Source: Polytrichum commune (taxonomy: Eukaryota > Streptophyta > Polytrichopsida > Polytrichales > Polytrichaceae). From it: a DNA stretch of 64,000 nucleotides. The translations under genes and the position numbers were made by a program. The stretch covers positions 58,399,169 to 58,463,168 of the forward strand of contig OX485806.1 of assembly GCA_950295325.1 (NCBI GenBank), given 5' to 3'. How positions within the stretch are numbered: position 1 is the stretch's first letter; each line of letters opens with the position of its first letter. A model generated the notes under the pieces. The model saw nothing but the letters and a program-made list of their open reading frames with translations. It searched no databases and was not told where the DNA came from. Below, piece after piece: positions 35,830 to 48,431 of this stretch.

Positions 35830-36960
35830 TGTTAACTAAGGTACGCTTACTACCAAACTAGTTACAAAGAAGGAGGCAAGGTCGACGCTAGGGAAGTGGA
35901 GTAAGGAAGGAGGTAGCGGCTCGGCCTACATCGAGCCCAAATCAACCGAGGAGAATTGAGGTAAATTTACTAACGCTAGCCTTCCATTTAGGGTTGGAGG
36001 GAGCGCGGCTAAGGTACGCATCTCTAAACCCACTCACCTATCTCGTAAGGTCAAGTGGCTTGACGACTTGACCGCCAAGGGAATACCCAACTCCATTGTT
36101 TTCAGGGCCCTTGGTATGTTTTGTGATAGTAGCTTCATTTATTAGCAAGTTTCGTGTGTGATAAGTCGGATTAATCACCGATATGACCACTCTGAATGTT
36201 GTTGGTGGAAAGGTGGGGTTAATGACCCGCGAATCCACTATTATGTTGTTGGCCCCATAGATTGGGAGTAATGGCCCCAATTTATGAAGATTGCGCAACA
36301 GGTTGAACCTACAGGTTGCCCATCACCCTGGTCCCATTGAGTTGCATTTCGTGGTCTATCCAGTGTAAACACATTTAACAATCAAAATATACAAGATAAA
36401 TTGTAAACCCTTGTTGGCAAGAGACCCGAATCGGAAACTTAACTCGGTAGAATGACACCACCCTTCGAACCATTGATGTCCGAAGGGTTTGAGATGTTAC
36501 TCGACCTTTAAAGGACCTGCACGAGGCCTTAGAAGGTTCCGAGGTAAGGGGTGATGCCTAATATGTTAATGTAGTGAGTTAGGACGTGCAACCAAAAATA
36601 AGTAATTAAGAAGGAATTTGTGTGAAGGGTGGGACTTAGGCCAAGTTCCCCCGCTTAGAAAACTAAATAGAACTAAATAAAGAAATAGGAAGAATTGAAT
36701 GGTACATCAAATTGTCGTTATTCCGTTCGTTGAGTTAGGGTGGTATGAGTCACACCCGGTTGGGTGTATCAGAACCATCCCAATTCACAAATTAGGATTG
36801 CCTTGGTTTCAAGGCTGGTGCGTCTGCGCGTAGAATAGGTTGTAGATTAAGGTTAAAACTAGATATGAAATTGGTTAGTGGAGTTTAAAGCCACACTAGT
36901 AAAAAACTAAGGCCCAACCTCCGGAGGTACTACGACGCATATTTAATATCCCTTAAAAAT
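35830..36960. other. Harbinger interior next to the transposase 3' end, unassigned
   Basis: No gene recognised. A short hairpin CACACCCGGTTGGGTGT lies at about 36751. The 260-bp minus-strand frame at 36038-36298 has no known domain. Confidence 0.3.
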
Positions 36961-36968
36961 CTAATTAC

Positions 36969-38356
36969 TCACGTTATACACCTATCATCCGGGTTCGGCT
37001 TGGACGCCTGCAAATGCAGGCCACCTTCACCGAAGGGCTTGTGTGATACTTTTAGGTTCCCTCGAAAGGGGGTGGCCCAAAAGTACCACAGTATTCCATC
37101 ATCACCAATATCCCACCTTTCCGTGTCCGAATACGCATCATCATCATCATCTTTGGGTCCTCCAATATCCGCCATAGATCCCAAAGCCTGAAGATCTTCA
37201 TTTTCTTCTTTTCTTAGAACATTGTGCAATATAGCACATGCAATAATAATATCGGGCATATAAACTACATTGAGTTCCGATTTTCCTAACAATTCCCGCC
37301 AAGTTGCCTTCAAGATGCCGAATGCATTTTCTACAACCCCCTACCCCTACGTAATTTTCTATTATAGAGGGCCTCTAACATTGTGAGGTTGTTACCACGG
37401 TGGAGGGTTACAAGCCAATGTAAGTTTGGGTACCCTGAGTCACCTAAGAGGTAAGGTGGGAATCCATCTCTACCTTGGGATGGGGAAAATAGTTTCCCCC
37501 TCATGGCAAGTTGGTAGAGGCTAGAGCGTCGAAGCATCCTAGCATCATTGATAGAACTGGGCATTCCCAAAAACAAATCCAGAAAGTTCTTCCTACTGTC
37601 AACTACGGCTTGGCAATTTAAAGTATAACCATGAGTTTTGAAATAAAAATAATCCTCAGGGCCTACCCTAGGTTTTGAAATAGAGATATGCGTACCATCA
37701 ATTGCCCCAACTACAGCCGGCAATCCACACATTAACTTAAAATCATTTTGAACTTGAAGAAGACGGGTACCGGTTGGCCAAGCAATTTCATGTCGTAAGC
37801 CAATGTTAATAGCACGACATGTATCATGTACTATGCTCGAAACTATTGAAGTGCCAATAACAAATAATTCAGAACATATTCGCATACTAGCACCATGTGT
37901 TAACTTTAGGAGTGTACATGCAACGCGTACAACAATGGGGATTGCAAGGCGATATCTAGTATTTTGTTTTTGTATAAGAGGCCGTAGTTGGTTAGAAAGC
38001 TAAAAAACGGAGGCTTTAGTCATCCGGAACATGCATGACCATCGTTCATCATCATACTCCTCAATCATAAACCGGGAAAACCATGTTGTTGAACGTGGCT
38101 TCACCCAAAACCCTAGTTCAGGATCACCTAGAAAATGAGTGTTCCATATTTGAAAAGAATGCAACGCCGCTAATGAAGCATATTGGATGTTCTCCATGTG
38201 CCGCACCCCCTTCTCCATATCCAAATGAAATTCCTCCAAAATAGGAGCTTCTATAGGGATGGAGGTCAAAGCTAGAATATTGTGGGCATTTAGTAGAAGC
38301 ATGAGTAATGCGGAGACAATTGAAAGGAATTCCCCATGGTCCTCAAATCCATCATA
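36969..38356 (-). pseudogene. PIF/Harbinger DDE transposase, one stop and one frameshift
   Basis: Read on the minus strand from a likely 3' splice site (complement of about 38357). The N-terminal part has WVKPRSTTWFSRF and YDDERW, standard for plant PIF transposases. The catalytic core follows: VVGAIDGTHI (first Asp), YLLGDSGYPN (second Asp), then, after a frameshift near 37325-37335, VVENAFGILK (Glu), completing the DDE triad of this nuclease superfamily. It ends with IIACAILHNVL and an acidic tail, stop near 36969. There are two lesions: an in-frame TAG near 37990 and a one-base loss in a G-run near 37330. Otherwise all conserved blocks are present in order, so decay is recent. The enzyme would excise and insert the element at TTA/TAA targets together with the ORF1 protein. 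Confidence 0.88.
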
Positions 38357-38663
38357 CCTGTAACATCAAATTACAACAATAAATATATAAGAATTCCCAA
38401 ATTCATGTTTTGTTTGATGAACCAAACCTCAACCTCACCTCCTCTCTGGAATTCAACCTCACCTCTCTTTTTGAGTAGTGCACTTGGACTTCCACTTCAG
38501 CTCAGAGTTGCAAGACAGGCTGCATCATAGATAAGTTAGAGGGAGAGAAGTATGGCAGCATCAGGAGGTAGAGCAACTCTGGCTCAACCGGTGCAGCAAG
38601 GAATCAGAGGCAAATTGTCCTATTTCACCAGACACCTCTCTGTCTTTTGAAATTCACCCTCAC

Positions 38664-38886
38664 CTCACCTCCTCGCCGAAATTTGCCCTCTGTGTCTTCG
38701 CCGAATTGTGCTCTCTCTGTCTTCGCCTCCACTTGACCTCTCTGCCCTCCCTGTCTTCGCCGAAATTGACCTCTGTCGCTCACCTCCTCGCCAAAATTTG
38801 CCCTCTATGTCTTCGCCGAATTCTGCTCTCTCAGTCTTCACCTCCACTTGACCTCTCTGCCCTCTCTGTCTTCGCCGAAATTGACC
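38664..38886 (-). repeat. 115-bp tandem repeat in the Harbinger right end
   Basis: Two units, from 38664 and 38779, each opening CTCACCTCCTCGCC and containing TCTTCGCCGAA several times and CACTTGACCTCTCTGCC. The array abuts the inner end of the right long arm. Confidence 0.85.
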
Positions 38887-39534
38887 TGGAGGGGACTCCT
38901 CCAAAACCCCAAGCAGAAACTGGAGCTGCCATAACTGGAGTATCACCGAAATCTGGGTGTATCACCGAACTGTCGGTGCAGGGGTCCGAGCAAGGTCCAA
39001 GTACAGCAGACCAGGAGATGGCGAAGTTACCAGGAATCGGCGAATTCCTGCACAGCTTGAACTGCAGTTCCTGCACTGTAAATACTCATGCGCAGCTCAA
39101 GTATCACTTGAATACTACTTAAAGCTTGAACCCATCACTTAAATACTACAGTGCCAGCTAGTTCGGCGATAGAATAAGCAGATTTCAGTGACTGCCTATT
39201 TCGGCGTAGTGGTGGGGGAGATTTTTGGGCATAACCGTTTGAGATCCTAGTGCTTGCAAGCAATGATCGGGGAGAACCGGCACAAATGAACCGGTTGAGT
39301 TTGAGAAATTTCCGGCTGAAGTGGAGATTGCAGGGAAATCACCGATCATTTTAGACCGACCCACTGACAGATGAACCGTTGGCTCCGTTTCAGGAATGAG
39401 CGGTTGAAGCTGTGTGTTCCGGGAGAGTTTGAGCAACACCGGTTGAGAAATTCGGCGATAGAAGAGCATATTGCCGACTATTGAGGCGATACTTTGAAGA
39501 AGCCGTTGCAGCACTGCCGGCTATTTCGTTGACT
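38887..39534 (-). repeat. Right long inverted-repeat arm of the Harbinger element
   Basis: Complement of 28715-29372. It carries the same internal motifs, including ATGAACCGGTTGAGTTTGAG at 39286 and GATCGGGGAGAACCGG. The two arms are about 9.5 kb apart and would form a long stem if a single transcript crossed the element. Confidence 0.9.
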
Positions 39535-39914
39535 CCATTCGTCGCAGTTTTTTGAGCCGTTACAGGCCTTCTACTGTGCAGAGCGCATGCACAGTTAAGA
39601 AGGTTGCTTGCACAACCCAATAGCAACCACCCTCCTCGGTCATTTAGTAACAAGTCAAGCAGGTTGGTAAGCAAAGGGCCCCGGGTATTAGGCCCTAACC
39701 TGTCTCCACCGCCAAAACCCATTTTAGACCCTAGCACCCTAGCACCGGAAATTTAGGTGGGTTTTAGCACTAAAACCCACTCTTAGCTAATGTCAAGTGG
39801 GGAGGGGGCTTTAGTCAGTTGTAGTCGGGTCATTAAAACCTCAAAATAAACGCAACTTGCAAAGTTGCGACTTGCGAGTGCAACACACTACAGGTTACAA
39901 TACGCACTACTTAC

Positions 39915-40790
39915 TTGCTGCCATCAATTTATCATGAGTCCCCTCCACCATCAATCAACATCTCAATTGCGGCCAATGACACAAAGGTTGACGAGGTGCC
40001 TCGTGAATTACTTGACTCGCAGCTTGTACTGGTCAGCCCTACCAAGACATCGCTGGTGTGGCAATACTTTGCCATGGTCAAGGACAGGCCACTCATGCGC
40101 AACGGGATTCAGTATGTTTGAAATTGCTTGCTGTGCCTAAATAAACGCCCATGCAAGTTCTTGGACAACGTGGTTACCATTTACAATGGCACAGCCAACA
40201 ATGCTCACAAGCACATGGTTCTACACACCCAAGCTTGCATCTGGCCGGCAAATGCCAATTGCTTGAGCCCAAACAACTGATATCAATTTTGACTTTTGCA
40301 TTTGAAGACCCAACAACATTCGTGCCTTCATTGAGAGTGGCAACAAAGCTGTCATCGAGCACATTCACGTGCTCGTTGCATGGCTGGTCGTTAATTGTAA
40401 GGCGCCGATGTCGCTTGCCACTGCTGTCGAGTTGAACGAGATCATCTAGGCGGCGTCGTACCTGAAGCCGGGGTCGTACGTTCCGATGACGCCCGGCAAG
40501 ATAGACCGCACACTCATCTCCATGTTCTCCTAGTTTAACGTGTGCGTTAACGTGCTTATCATCAAGGCATGTGCAATGTATTGCCGTGGTTGTGTGCATG
40601 CGGGTACAAGGACAACGTTGACAATGCCAAGGAGCTCTTCAAGTCCACTCTCGTCAACGAGGCCACACTCTTGTTCCGGCCACCCGAGCCCAACGCAACG
40701 CCTAATGCACCGCATGATGATGATGATGACAACGTTGATGTACAAGTTTCATTACAAGGAAAACACAAAAAAATGACTACGGTCATATGA
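39915..40790 (+). pseudogene. BED-finger hAT-like transposase relic
   Basis: A decayed plus-strand coding region just beyond the Harbinger element. It has TSLVWQYFAMVKDRPL, then CLLC, then ANNAHKHMVLH, the W/F, C-x2-C and H-x-H pattern of a BED zinc finger, the DNA-binding module at the N-terminus of hAT transposases. After a frameshift a segment around 40319-40540 (AWLVVNCKAPMSLATAVELN, LKPGSYVPMTP) resembles the helical region that follows BED in hAT proteins. A last open part (40569-40790) holds ELFKSTLVNEATLL and an acidic run. Stops occur at 40119, 40445 and 40531. No RNase H-like core was recognised downstream, and hAT ends were not found. Confidence 0.55.
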
Positions 40791-43600
40791 ACGGATATGA
40801 CTATCAGTTTTAGGGTAGTCATGTTGAACCAAAGTGATGACTAGAAGTGACTTTAGTCATCATATGACTGGGTTTTTAGTCGTATCGAACAAGACCTAGA
40901 TGGGAACTATGTAGAGAACGTGTGGGGAATATGTTCTCTCAATATTTTTTATTTTCATGATAGTCATAATGTACCACATGACTAAGATTGTACTTAGTTG
41001 ACTACAATTTTCAGGTCATAATAGTGAATGGTTTTTATATTGCATTTGGACTTCCTTTGTATTTATTCATGTTGTGAGTCCCCGGTCTTTGATCATTTCA
41101 GCAAATGTTTTATGGCAATAGCATTTTTGCTGGTTGTATATTGAATATTTAGAATACAACCATTCTTTTACTAATTTGCAATACTTTTGAGTTTCGATTA
41201 ATTTTACACAATGTCATAGTTTATTTCTTGGCTTTGCATTAAATAACATAGTCCATACAATCCCCAAAAGAATGATATACATCTATAGGTACTATCTTTG
41301 ACATGCAACCTCCCTTCCTAATATCAGCCAACATCATCTTCCAAATCTGGATTTTCTTCCACAACGTCCAACACTTGGTTCAATGTCTTTCATAGTTAGA
41401 GCCTTGCATCCCCTCAATACATAGGTACCAGGTGCCATGTCAATGGTCGTGGATATGGGCCTTGGGCCATGATTTTCTTTGTGCTTGCCTTACTACAAAC
41501 TATGCATATCAAGTCTTCTGTCTATCTTTGATAATACTTTTCAGCTTCGTGGCTCTCTTTGTAAAATAATCTTCCACCCATCTTTTCTCTTGTCATTAAA
41601 AAAAAATTGTTGCATATGAAGGGAAAATGCAAATGAGTCTCATGAATGAGGGATCATGTGGAACCCTCCTGGCTCACATTATACACAGGAGAGCAGGACC
41701 AAGGTTTGGTACAGAGGAGCACCACACTAGTAGCAAGGAGGCAGGAGCCGAAGTGAAACCAAGGGGCACTGCACCGGCCGCGGAGCCAGAAGCCGGAGCA
41801 AGTGATCAAGCACGAGAAGACTGAGGGCTAGGGAGAGAGCAAAAGGGGCCTGAGAGCCCAAGGACCGAGATGACTTGGTGCCGGCGAACCACGAGGAAGA
41901 AGACTGGGAGTCGGCGAGTAAAGGGGAACGACGATGGGAACAAGCCGCCAATCGAGAACGCAGCCGGGAACGGCCAACTGGCACGGGAACGTAGCCAGGA
42001 ACGACCAACTGGCCGATGGGAACGGCCGCCACCCGGGAACGTGAGGGGAACGGACGAGAGTATATGGAAATAGTGGGAACCATGTAGTAAGCACCTAGTT
42101 AGTAAGTTCCTTTTTGGATGAAGATGTAAAGACATTCCCAAGGGATGACCATCCTTGTGGATGAACGAAACTATCTCAAACCGTTTCTAAATGAATGCAT
42201 GGATTTGTGGATGAACGGGGTATGCGGCACATCTAGGTAATTAGTAATTGCACCAAATGTAGTCCACAAGAACATTTAATTATAGCACGTGGCATTTACT
42301 GTAAATAGATATGTGGGACCATATTTAGTAAATACGACCTTACAATGCTAAAATTAGACATGCTGAACATATGGTAATAGGGTAAAGAGGCATAACCGCC
42401 TAATTAAGAAACTAGTAGATCCTAGATCCTATATAAGAAGAGGGACTTAAGGCACCTAACACACTTCATTTGCTACCGAACAACCAACGTGAAGCGTCAA
42501 GAAGGCTACCTTAGGATTAACTTTAGAAAGCTTTACGAGGCCGGACGAGAAACCTTTGGAGACCAAAGGACTTGTGAACCTCAAAGCAAATTAGGATTCT
42601 AAGCTAGGAAAAAGCAAGACAATTCAAGGCCTAGGAAAGGCCAACGAAGTGAATTCCAAAGGGAATTAAGAGAAAACTCTTAGGATTCACAAGATGTGGA
42701 AATGAGAAACAATCAGAGAAAATATACAAAGGATACCGGAAAATTTGTGTGGACTCAAAAGGAAAACTTGAGGAACGGCCAAATAACTAGAAAAACCAAT
42801 CAAGGATAGTAAGATAAGGAAAATTCAAAAAAAAGATTGACGGAAGAAAATTCCACAAATATCAAAAGAAAAATACAAAAATAGAGCTCCAACAAATTCA
42901 TGAAATTGGGAAGAAGAAAAGTAGGATAATACACCTACAAAAGAATACTCAAGCACCGGTGGAATCGAGGACCGGCCTAAGTAACAAATGACGATAGGAG
43001 CATAATCGACGGACATCTAGGAGGAAACGCCAAGAGGATCCACATCACCATATTCAATTAAGATCTCAAATCATCAAGGATTGTAGATAGATAAGAATAT
43101 CATGAAGGTTATATAGAGACATTGACATTTGTGATATTAAAGCATACAAATGAATAATGATGAGTAGTGATTAAAGACTTTGATGAAAGTGACATATACT
43201 TGATAAATATTTGAAATATGTAAATTTACATAATCAAGTACTTTCTAATGAAATTGCATTAGTGAAGGAGTATGTTTGACTTTCAAGAGACCTTATTGCT
43301 ACATTCTTGAAATTGAAATGGAATGAGAATGTTTGGCAAGTCATTCAAACCATGAAGGATATAGAAGTATGTGGTATTGAATGTAGGAATATACTCCGTT
43401 CCAAAAACACTTAACCTTGACATTAGGATTTAGGGGAACATAACCTTGCAAACTTAGGACAACTATTTCTTGGGAGTTTAAAAGAGCATTAAAGCAACGT
43501 GTTACAAATCTAAGAAGTCAATGTTAGTATACATGCAACCACCTTCATAGAAATGGAAACCTAGAGTGGTCTAATTTTGGTGGGAGTGACTTCCATGTAA
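40791..43600. other. Unassigned DNA with TAGTCAT/ATGACTA motifs and a GC-rich patch
   Basis: 40780-41020 contains repeated ATGACTA/TAGTCAT motifs. 41627-42083 is a GC-richer island with imperfect GGGAACG repeats and frames open on both strands; no domain recognised. A TATA-like sequence is at 42430. 42440-43600 is A-rich and without coding signals. Confidence 0.35.
42430..42436 (+). promoter_or_regulatory. TATA box, probably of a worn LTR
   Basis: TATATAA in a compact context, followed within 60 bp by GCACCTAACACACTTCATTTG. A similar arrangement occurs at 53895. Such a promoter far from any gene suggests the U3/R boundary of an LTR, but no LTR ends were found around it. Confidence 0.3.
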
Positions 43601-46600
43601 ATCGGTTCAACAGCGGGTTACACCGTCTAAGGCTGAGGGTTGAAGGTGACCTTGACATATCAATCGATCAAATTTGAAGAGTGTGAATCATCTACAGATG
43701 CATTTGATACTCCAAAAATTGTGAAGCAATTTAAGAGGATAAACATTGTAATTAAACGCGTTATTCAAAAACCTTGGTTTAGTGGATTAATTTATTCCTC
43801 TGGGACCTTTATGAGCTCTACTTCCTTGAACTCCTCTTCTTCCATGGCAGTGGCATCTTTGTCATCCTCGAGTCCATCATTAATTATGGTAGGATTGTTG
43901 TTGTAGCACATATTTTACAAAGCATGGGTTTGATTTGCACATACTTTTGAACTCCATTTTCAAAAGAAATTGCCCTACAAATGACAATAATTCATCCATG
44001 GCCTTTGCTGCTAGCTTACAATGCAAATACACTCTATCCCATGTATGGATGCGCTGACACTCTAACCTCCCATTTCCTATTTCAATATGTAAAATGAGTG
44101 AGCTTCATAATTGCTCATAAGCCCTATTGCCCATGGAAAGTATATGTCCCAAAATTACACGCCAACTTTTGTTGGTCGATAAATGAAGTAGGCTCTCTCT
44201 CCCTTTGAAGTAGTAGAATAGCTGAAATTATAGACTTCAAAATAACATTTGTTGCGGCCTGCACATAAGGTCTCCGCATTTCCTACAAGTTTGAATGCAA
44301 CATACCAAACTATACACCATCCCACCTAGATATTGCTTAGAAGAAGAAAAAAAAACATCAATAACGTCTAGCAAGCATAGCATGATTAACTTCCTGAATT
44401 TAGGATTTCGCTTGTACTCTTGAAGATGTTTGCAAATGGTTATCTTTGATAACATTTTGCACCCATGCATTTTTTATATAGACATGTGTAACTTGTGAAT
44501 TGTTGTCTATCACCTTCCTTCTCCTTTATGTTCTATAATTACAACTACAGAAGATCCTCTCGTGATCTCGGATCCATTTCCAAATGTTTCTATACAATTA
44601 AAGGGGATGCAATCCCTTTCTTGTACATGACAGTCATGCGAAGGACATATACAAGTCCATGGACGACGGTTGGATTATTTAGAATTTCACTATGAATGAA
44701 GTTGATCACGTCTATGCCTAGTCCACTTATAACTAGTTGTAGTGTTCTATGACTATCATTAGCAAATAAATGACTATCAATAGTCATCAATGTAGTAAGC
44801 AATGAAGAAAGACCTAAACCTAACAGAGAATCTCTAACTAAGACTAATCATTCATGTAGGACAACCATGATTAAATGTGGTCATTTTCTTTGTAAACCGA
44901 TGACTACATGTAGTCATCAAGAATATAAAAAATCAAAAACCTACATGCAATGTAAATGACATGTCTACCCTATCCCCGTGGGTTACCTATCTTATTGCCG
45001 CACAATTTCCTTATAATTCCGTGGTTCAGTATCTATTTCCGTGGCCGCTTCCCTTTTTGCCCTAGTGTGTTGTTCTTCGACCTTCATTTGTTCTTCAACA
45101 TTCTTTCTTTTGGTCCAGCATGCTTTGTCCTCTCCTTCATCTATTTAGTTGAGGTTTTATTGTTACATTGAGGTATTGCTTCTAGGTGTCTTTAACCTTT
45201 GAATCAATTGTTGTCTCAACATTGGTCTTCCACTCCAAGAAAAATGATTCAAATACCTCCATTCTTGGCGTGATCCTGTGTACATGTGATACTAAGGTCC
45301 ATAGCCAATTTACCAAGTGAGCATGTGGAAGAGGTATTCCAAAGAATTACTAAAATACCACAAAAATTGAGTGTTGTTTTGGATTGAGTGTCAAGGTTGT
45401 TGTCTGACATGTTTGAGGACTTTAGGGACGTTCTTATTCTGGGCAAGAGAATGTCAACTCCTCATAATGGTTGTTCCAAATCAGGATGTGGACCTTCTTC
45501 CACTTGATGTTCCATGTTTGATCCAGTGTTAGACTAAATAAGGAAGATATACGCACTGGAGGCAATATGGATGATGACAACAACGAGATGACAAAGTGGG
45601 GCGAAGAGCGCACACCGCTATTGAGTCAACGACCCGTAACAAAGGTGCGTAACCCTAAACCCAAAATCCTTAGAGAATATGACTAAGACTAGTCATTAGT
45701 TTAAACAATATGACTAAGATTAATTATTACTTTAAAAAACATGATTAAGACTAGTCATCTAAGTCATAGGTATGATTAATTATGTCATTATCCTATAAAA
45801 CATTACTATGACTAGTCGTGTCGTTAGTCATCACTAGTGATTGTATATTCACTTGTGAATAATCCATGTGTATAGGAAAAACGCCAAACATTATAGCCTC
45901 AAATTTGGGAGGTAAGAAGATAACCCTAGACAATGTTGGCAATCCCTTTGGGATTTAGGGTTCCTAAGCATTATTTCTAAACATTGATTACAAAACAATC
46001 CTACAAACAAATCAAAATGTTGAAGGAGTCATGACACGATGACAGATCCAATCATGACTATTTAGAAAAGGGATGTCAACATAGATGACCTAGTGATTCC
46101 ATCGTCAAATATTGACGACCTTGGAGGCAAAGCCCCTAGACATGCAAATAACAAAGGTAGAGTTGGAGCTTTTAACTGCCAAACGAGCCCATTTGCGAAA
46201 ACAAAGCAGATAACAAGGCCAACTGTCTCTAAGTGCAATTGCATAGAGGGATGTGTTATTGTGGAACCATGCATCTGAGCAACAAAGTCAAAGATGAAAG
46301 GTGTCTAAGCAACAATATTCATGGGTGGCAAAAAAAAAGCAGTGCGAAAAGATAGATGTATTGTCGTGGTGAAAAGAGAATCGTAACAAACATGGTGAGT
46401 TCCAAAGTCTTAAATTTTGTGCGAATAGTTATAGGTTATATTCTATTATTACCCAGCAAATATTAATCCAACGAAATGGAAGACTACATTAATGTAGGCA
46501 ATTGAGTTGGATAGGGCTCCAACACGTGAAGAGATTGAGATGAAGTTGCAGAGATGGAAGGGGGATGAAACACGAAAGGCTAGGATGAACCATATGTTTG

Positions 46601-48430
46601 TTATTTTCCATGGAAGAAGCAAATTTGACTGCAACTATTTGTCCAACTACTTGACAAATATGGGCCGAGACCTACACACATGTATTAAAAAATTAGAGAA
46701 TAATATGAAATTGATGTTAGATGTTCTTAACATTGTAAGGGTAGAAAACACAAGTACTGGGAAATAAAACATTGAAACATATGCTACAAGTAGCTTGGCA
46801 GAAAACCCAAAAAAAAATTCTCCCTTTGAGTTTGAAAATGAGAGCATGAAAAATGAATTAAAGAAAGACCACGAGTTTGAATAAACTATGAGAAATGTAA
46901 GATTATTTTCAATTATGCTTGCAATGTAATGCATTATCAAATTTGTGTAGTATATGACTAGTAATAGTAATATTTGTGAAATACAAAACTAGTATTATTA
47001 GCATTATTTTAGGAAATTTTTTCGTACGTTCTGGATTGTTTGAAGTGTATGACTAGCAATAGTCATCATTTTTTGAAATAATACTAGACGTAATTATTAA
47101 TTCAATATTTATACTGCAATTGATAAGGTTGCCCATTTCAAATTATAACCATCACTAAAACAAAGAAACCTAAGAAAACTATCTTGATGGTTTAAACTCT
47201 TAATTCATATTGGACTTTCATTTTTAGATTAAGTTTTATTTCAATCTTCTTGTGATAAGAACCAAGTAACTAAGTAACTTTAAGTAACCTTGTTTGTCGT
47301 TGTAGACCAATGTCATTTCCATATGACTTTAGTAAACTAAGTGTCTCTCATTGTTATTGAACCAAGTAGCTTTAATAGGTTAAAGTCTTTTGTTGTTGTA
47401 GAATTAAGAATCTCTAGTAAATTAAGAATTATGGCCCATCCATATTTTTTCAAACTTTACGTGTTGCAACAACACGTTGTCTATCATGCAAAACCCATTT
47501 ACATTATAATCTATATAAACAATTTAGCATTTCATGGGAAATGCCTCCCACCATTGAGTTCCAAAGTATCCAAATTGTACCACCCATAGAATATTTTTGT
47601 TAAGGACCCCTAAGGTTTTTTTGACAAATATGATAGTCTAGCACATGTCATGGTATGCGATGTCGGCGTCCACACCGCATTCGGGGGGTTTCATATATTT
47701 GCAGTTGGATGGATGAACCCTACGAGTTGGAGAGATGCTCCTAAGTGAGGAGCCTCTTTCTTGGCTTGATATTCTTGCCAAGTCAAGCCTTATGAGTGAG
47801 TGTGTGGAGATGGCTTGTGTGAGGTGAAAATTGCATGTTGTTGTAATAAAATCTTGAATATTTCTCCCCTTATTTACACTCTTGGATTCTTCCATGGTGG
47901 AGTGAGAGATAACTCGACTCATTGTGTGCATTTGAAGAGAGAATTAAAGCTCTTGCTAAGGTTTGACTCTCTTCCTTCTCACTTAGCAAGAATGCTTCAT
48001 TTTTTATTTATTTTTTGTTCTTGAGATATAATACACAAGGGACAGCATTAAGACAAGGAGCAACAAAGTTGTGAAATATTGAAGCAAGGAACCCCGTGGA
48101 TTGGCGGAGCCACAAGGAGAAGAATAATTGCTTGTAAATGGCACATCAAGGTGAATTTTGGTGAGGAATTATTAAATTGTTTATAGAATTTCTTGTCATT
48201 TAGGTGTTCACAAATAAGAAATCACGCCATTGAGTTTTGAAAGCAAATTCTTGACTTCACAAAAATGAGGGAAGGGAGAGGAGCCATTGGCCGGCCCTTG
48301 TCCGCCCTCAGCTCCTTTGTCCAGCCCTTATCCGGCAGTAGACTATGACAGTTGGCCAGTCTGCAGGCGAGGGCTGGGCCAACAATCCCCCCCTTTCCAT
48401 TTATGTTTCTCCCCTCTCCCTCCCCACCTT
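43601..48430. other. Unassigned region with recurrent ATGACTA/TAGTCAT palindromes
   Basis: No gene can be named. The minus strand from about 44470 to 43770 stays partly open and contains an acidic run (DGLEDDKDATAMEEEEF), a possible diverged coding relic. A plus-strand frame at 46507-46767 reads REEIEMKLQRWKGDETRKAR and has no known domain. ATGACTA...TAGTCAT motifs cluster at 44750-44920, 45675-45830 and 46950-47070. From 48290 the sequence becomes CT- and C-rich just before the 18S-like fragment. Confidence 0.35.
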
Positions 48431-48431
48431 T

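Larger units (their letters stand above)
28415..39810. mobile_element. 11.4-kb PIF/Harbinger DNA transposon
   Basis: The outermost ends are inverted: TGCCCCCTCCCCACTTGAC on the left and the complement of AGCCCCCTCCCCACTTGAC on the right, with weaker similarity for about 45 bp. The flanks are TTA on both sides (28412-28414 and 39811-39813), the 3-bp target duplication expected of PIF/Harbinger. Inside are the two proteins of this superfamily, a Myb/SANT-like ORF1 (+, 30359-31524) and a DDE transposase (-, 36969-38356), arranged convergently. Subterminal inverted arms of about 650 bp (28715-29372 and 38887-39534) are unusually long. The interior also holds a nested LTR-A solo LTR (33272-34242), tandem arrays and direct duplications, which explains part of the large size. 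Both genes have lesions, so this copy is probably not autonomous now. Confidence 0.9.

Noticed and set aside
41627-42141. GC-rich frames on both strands as genes
   Set aside because: Open in four frames because of GGGAACG-type repeats; no conserved motif.
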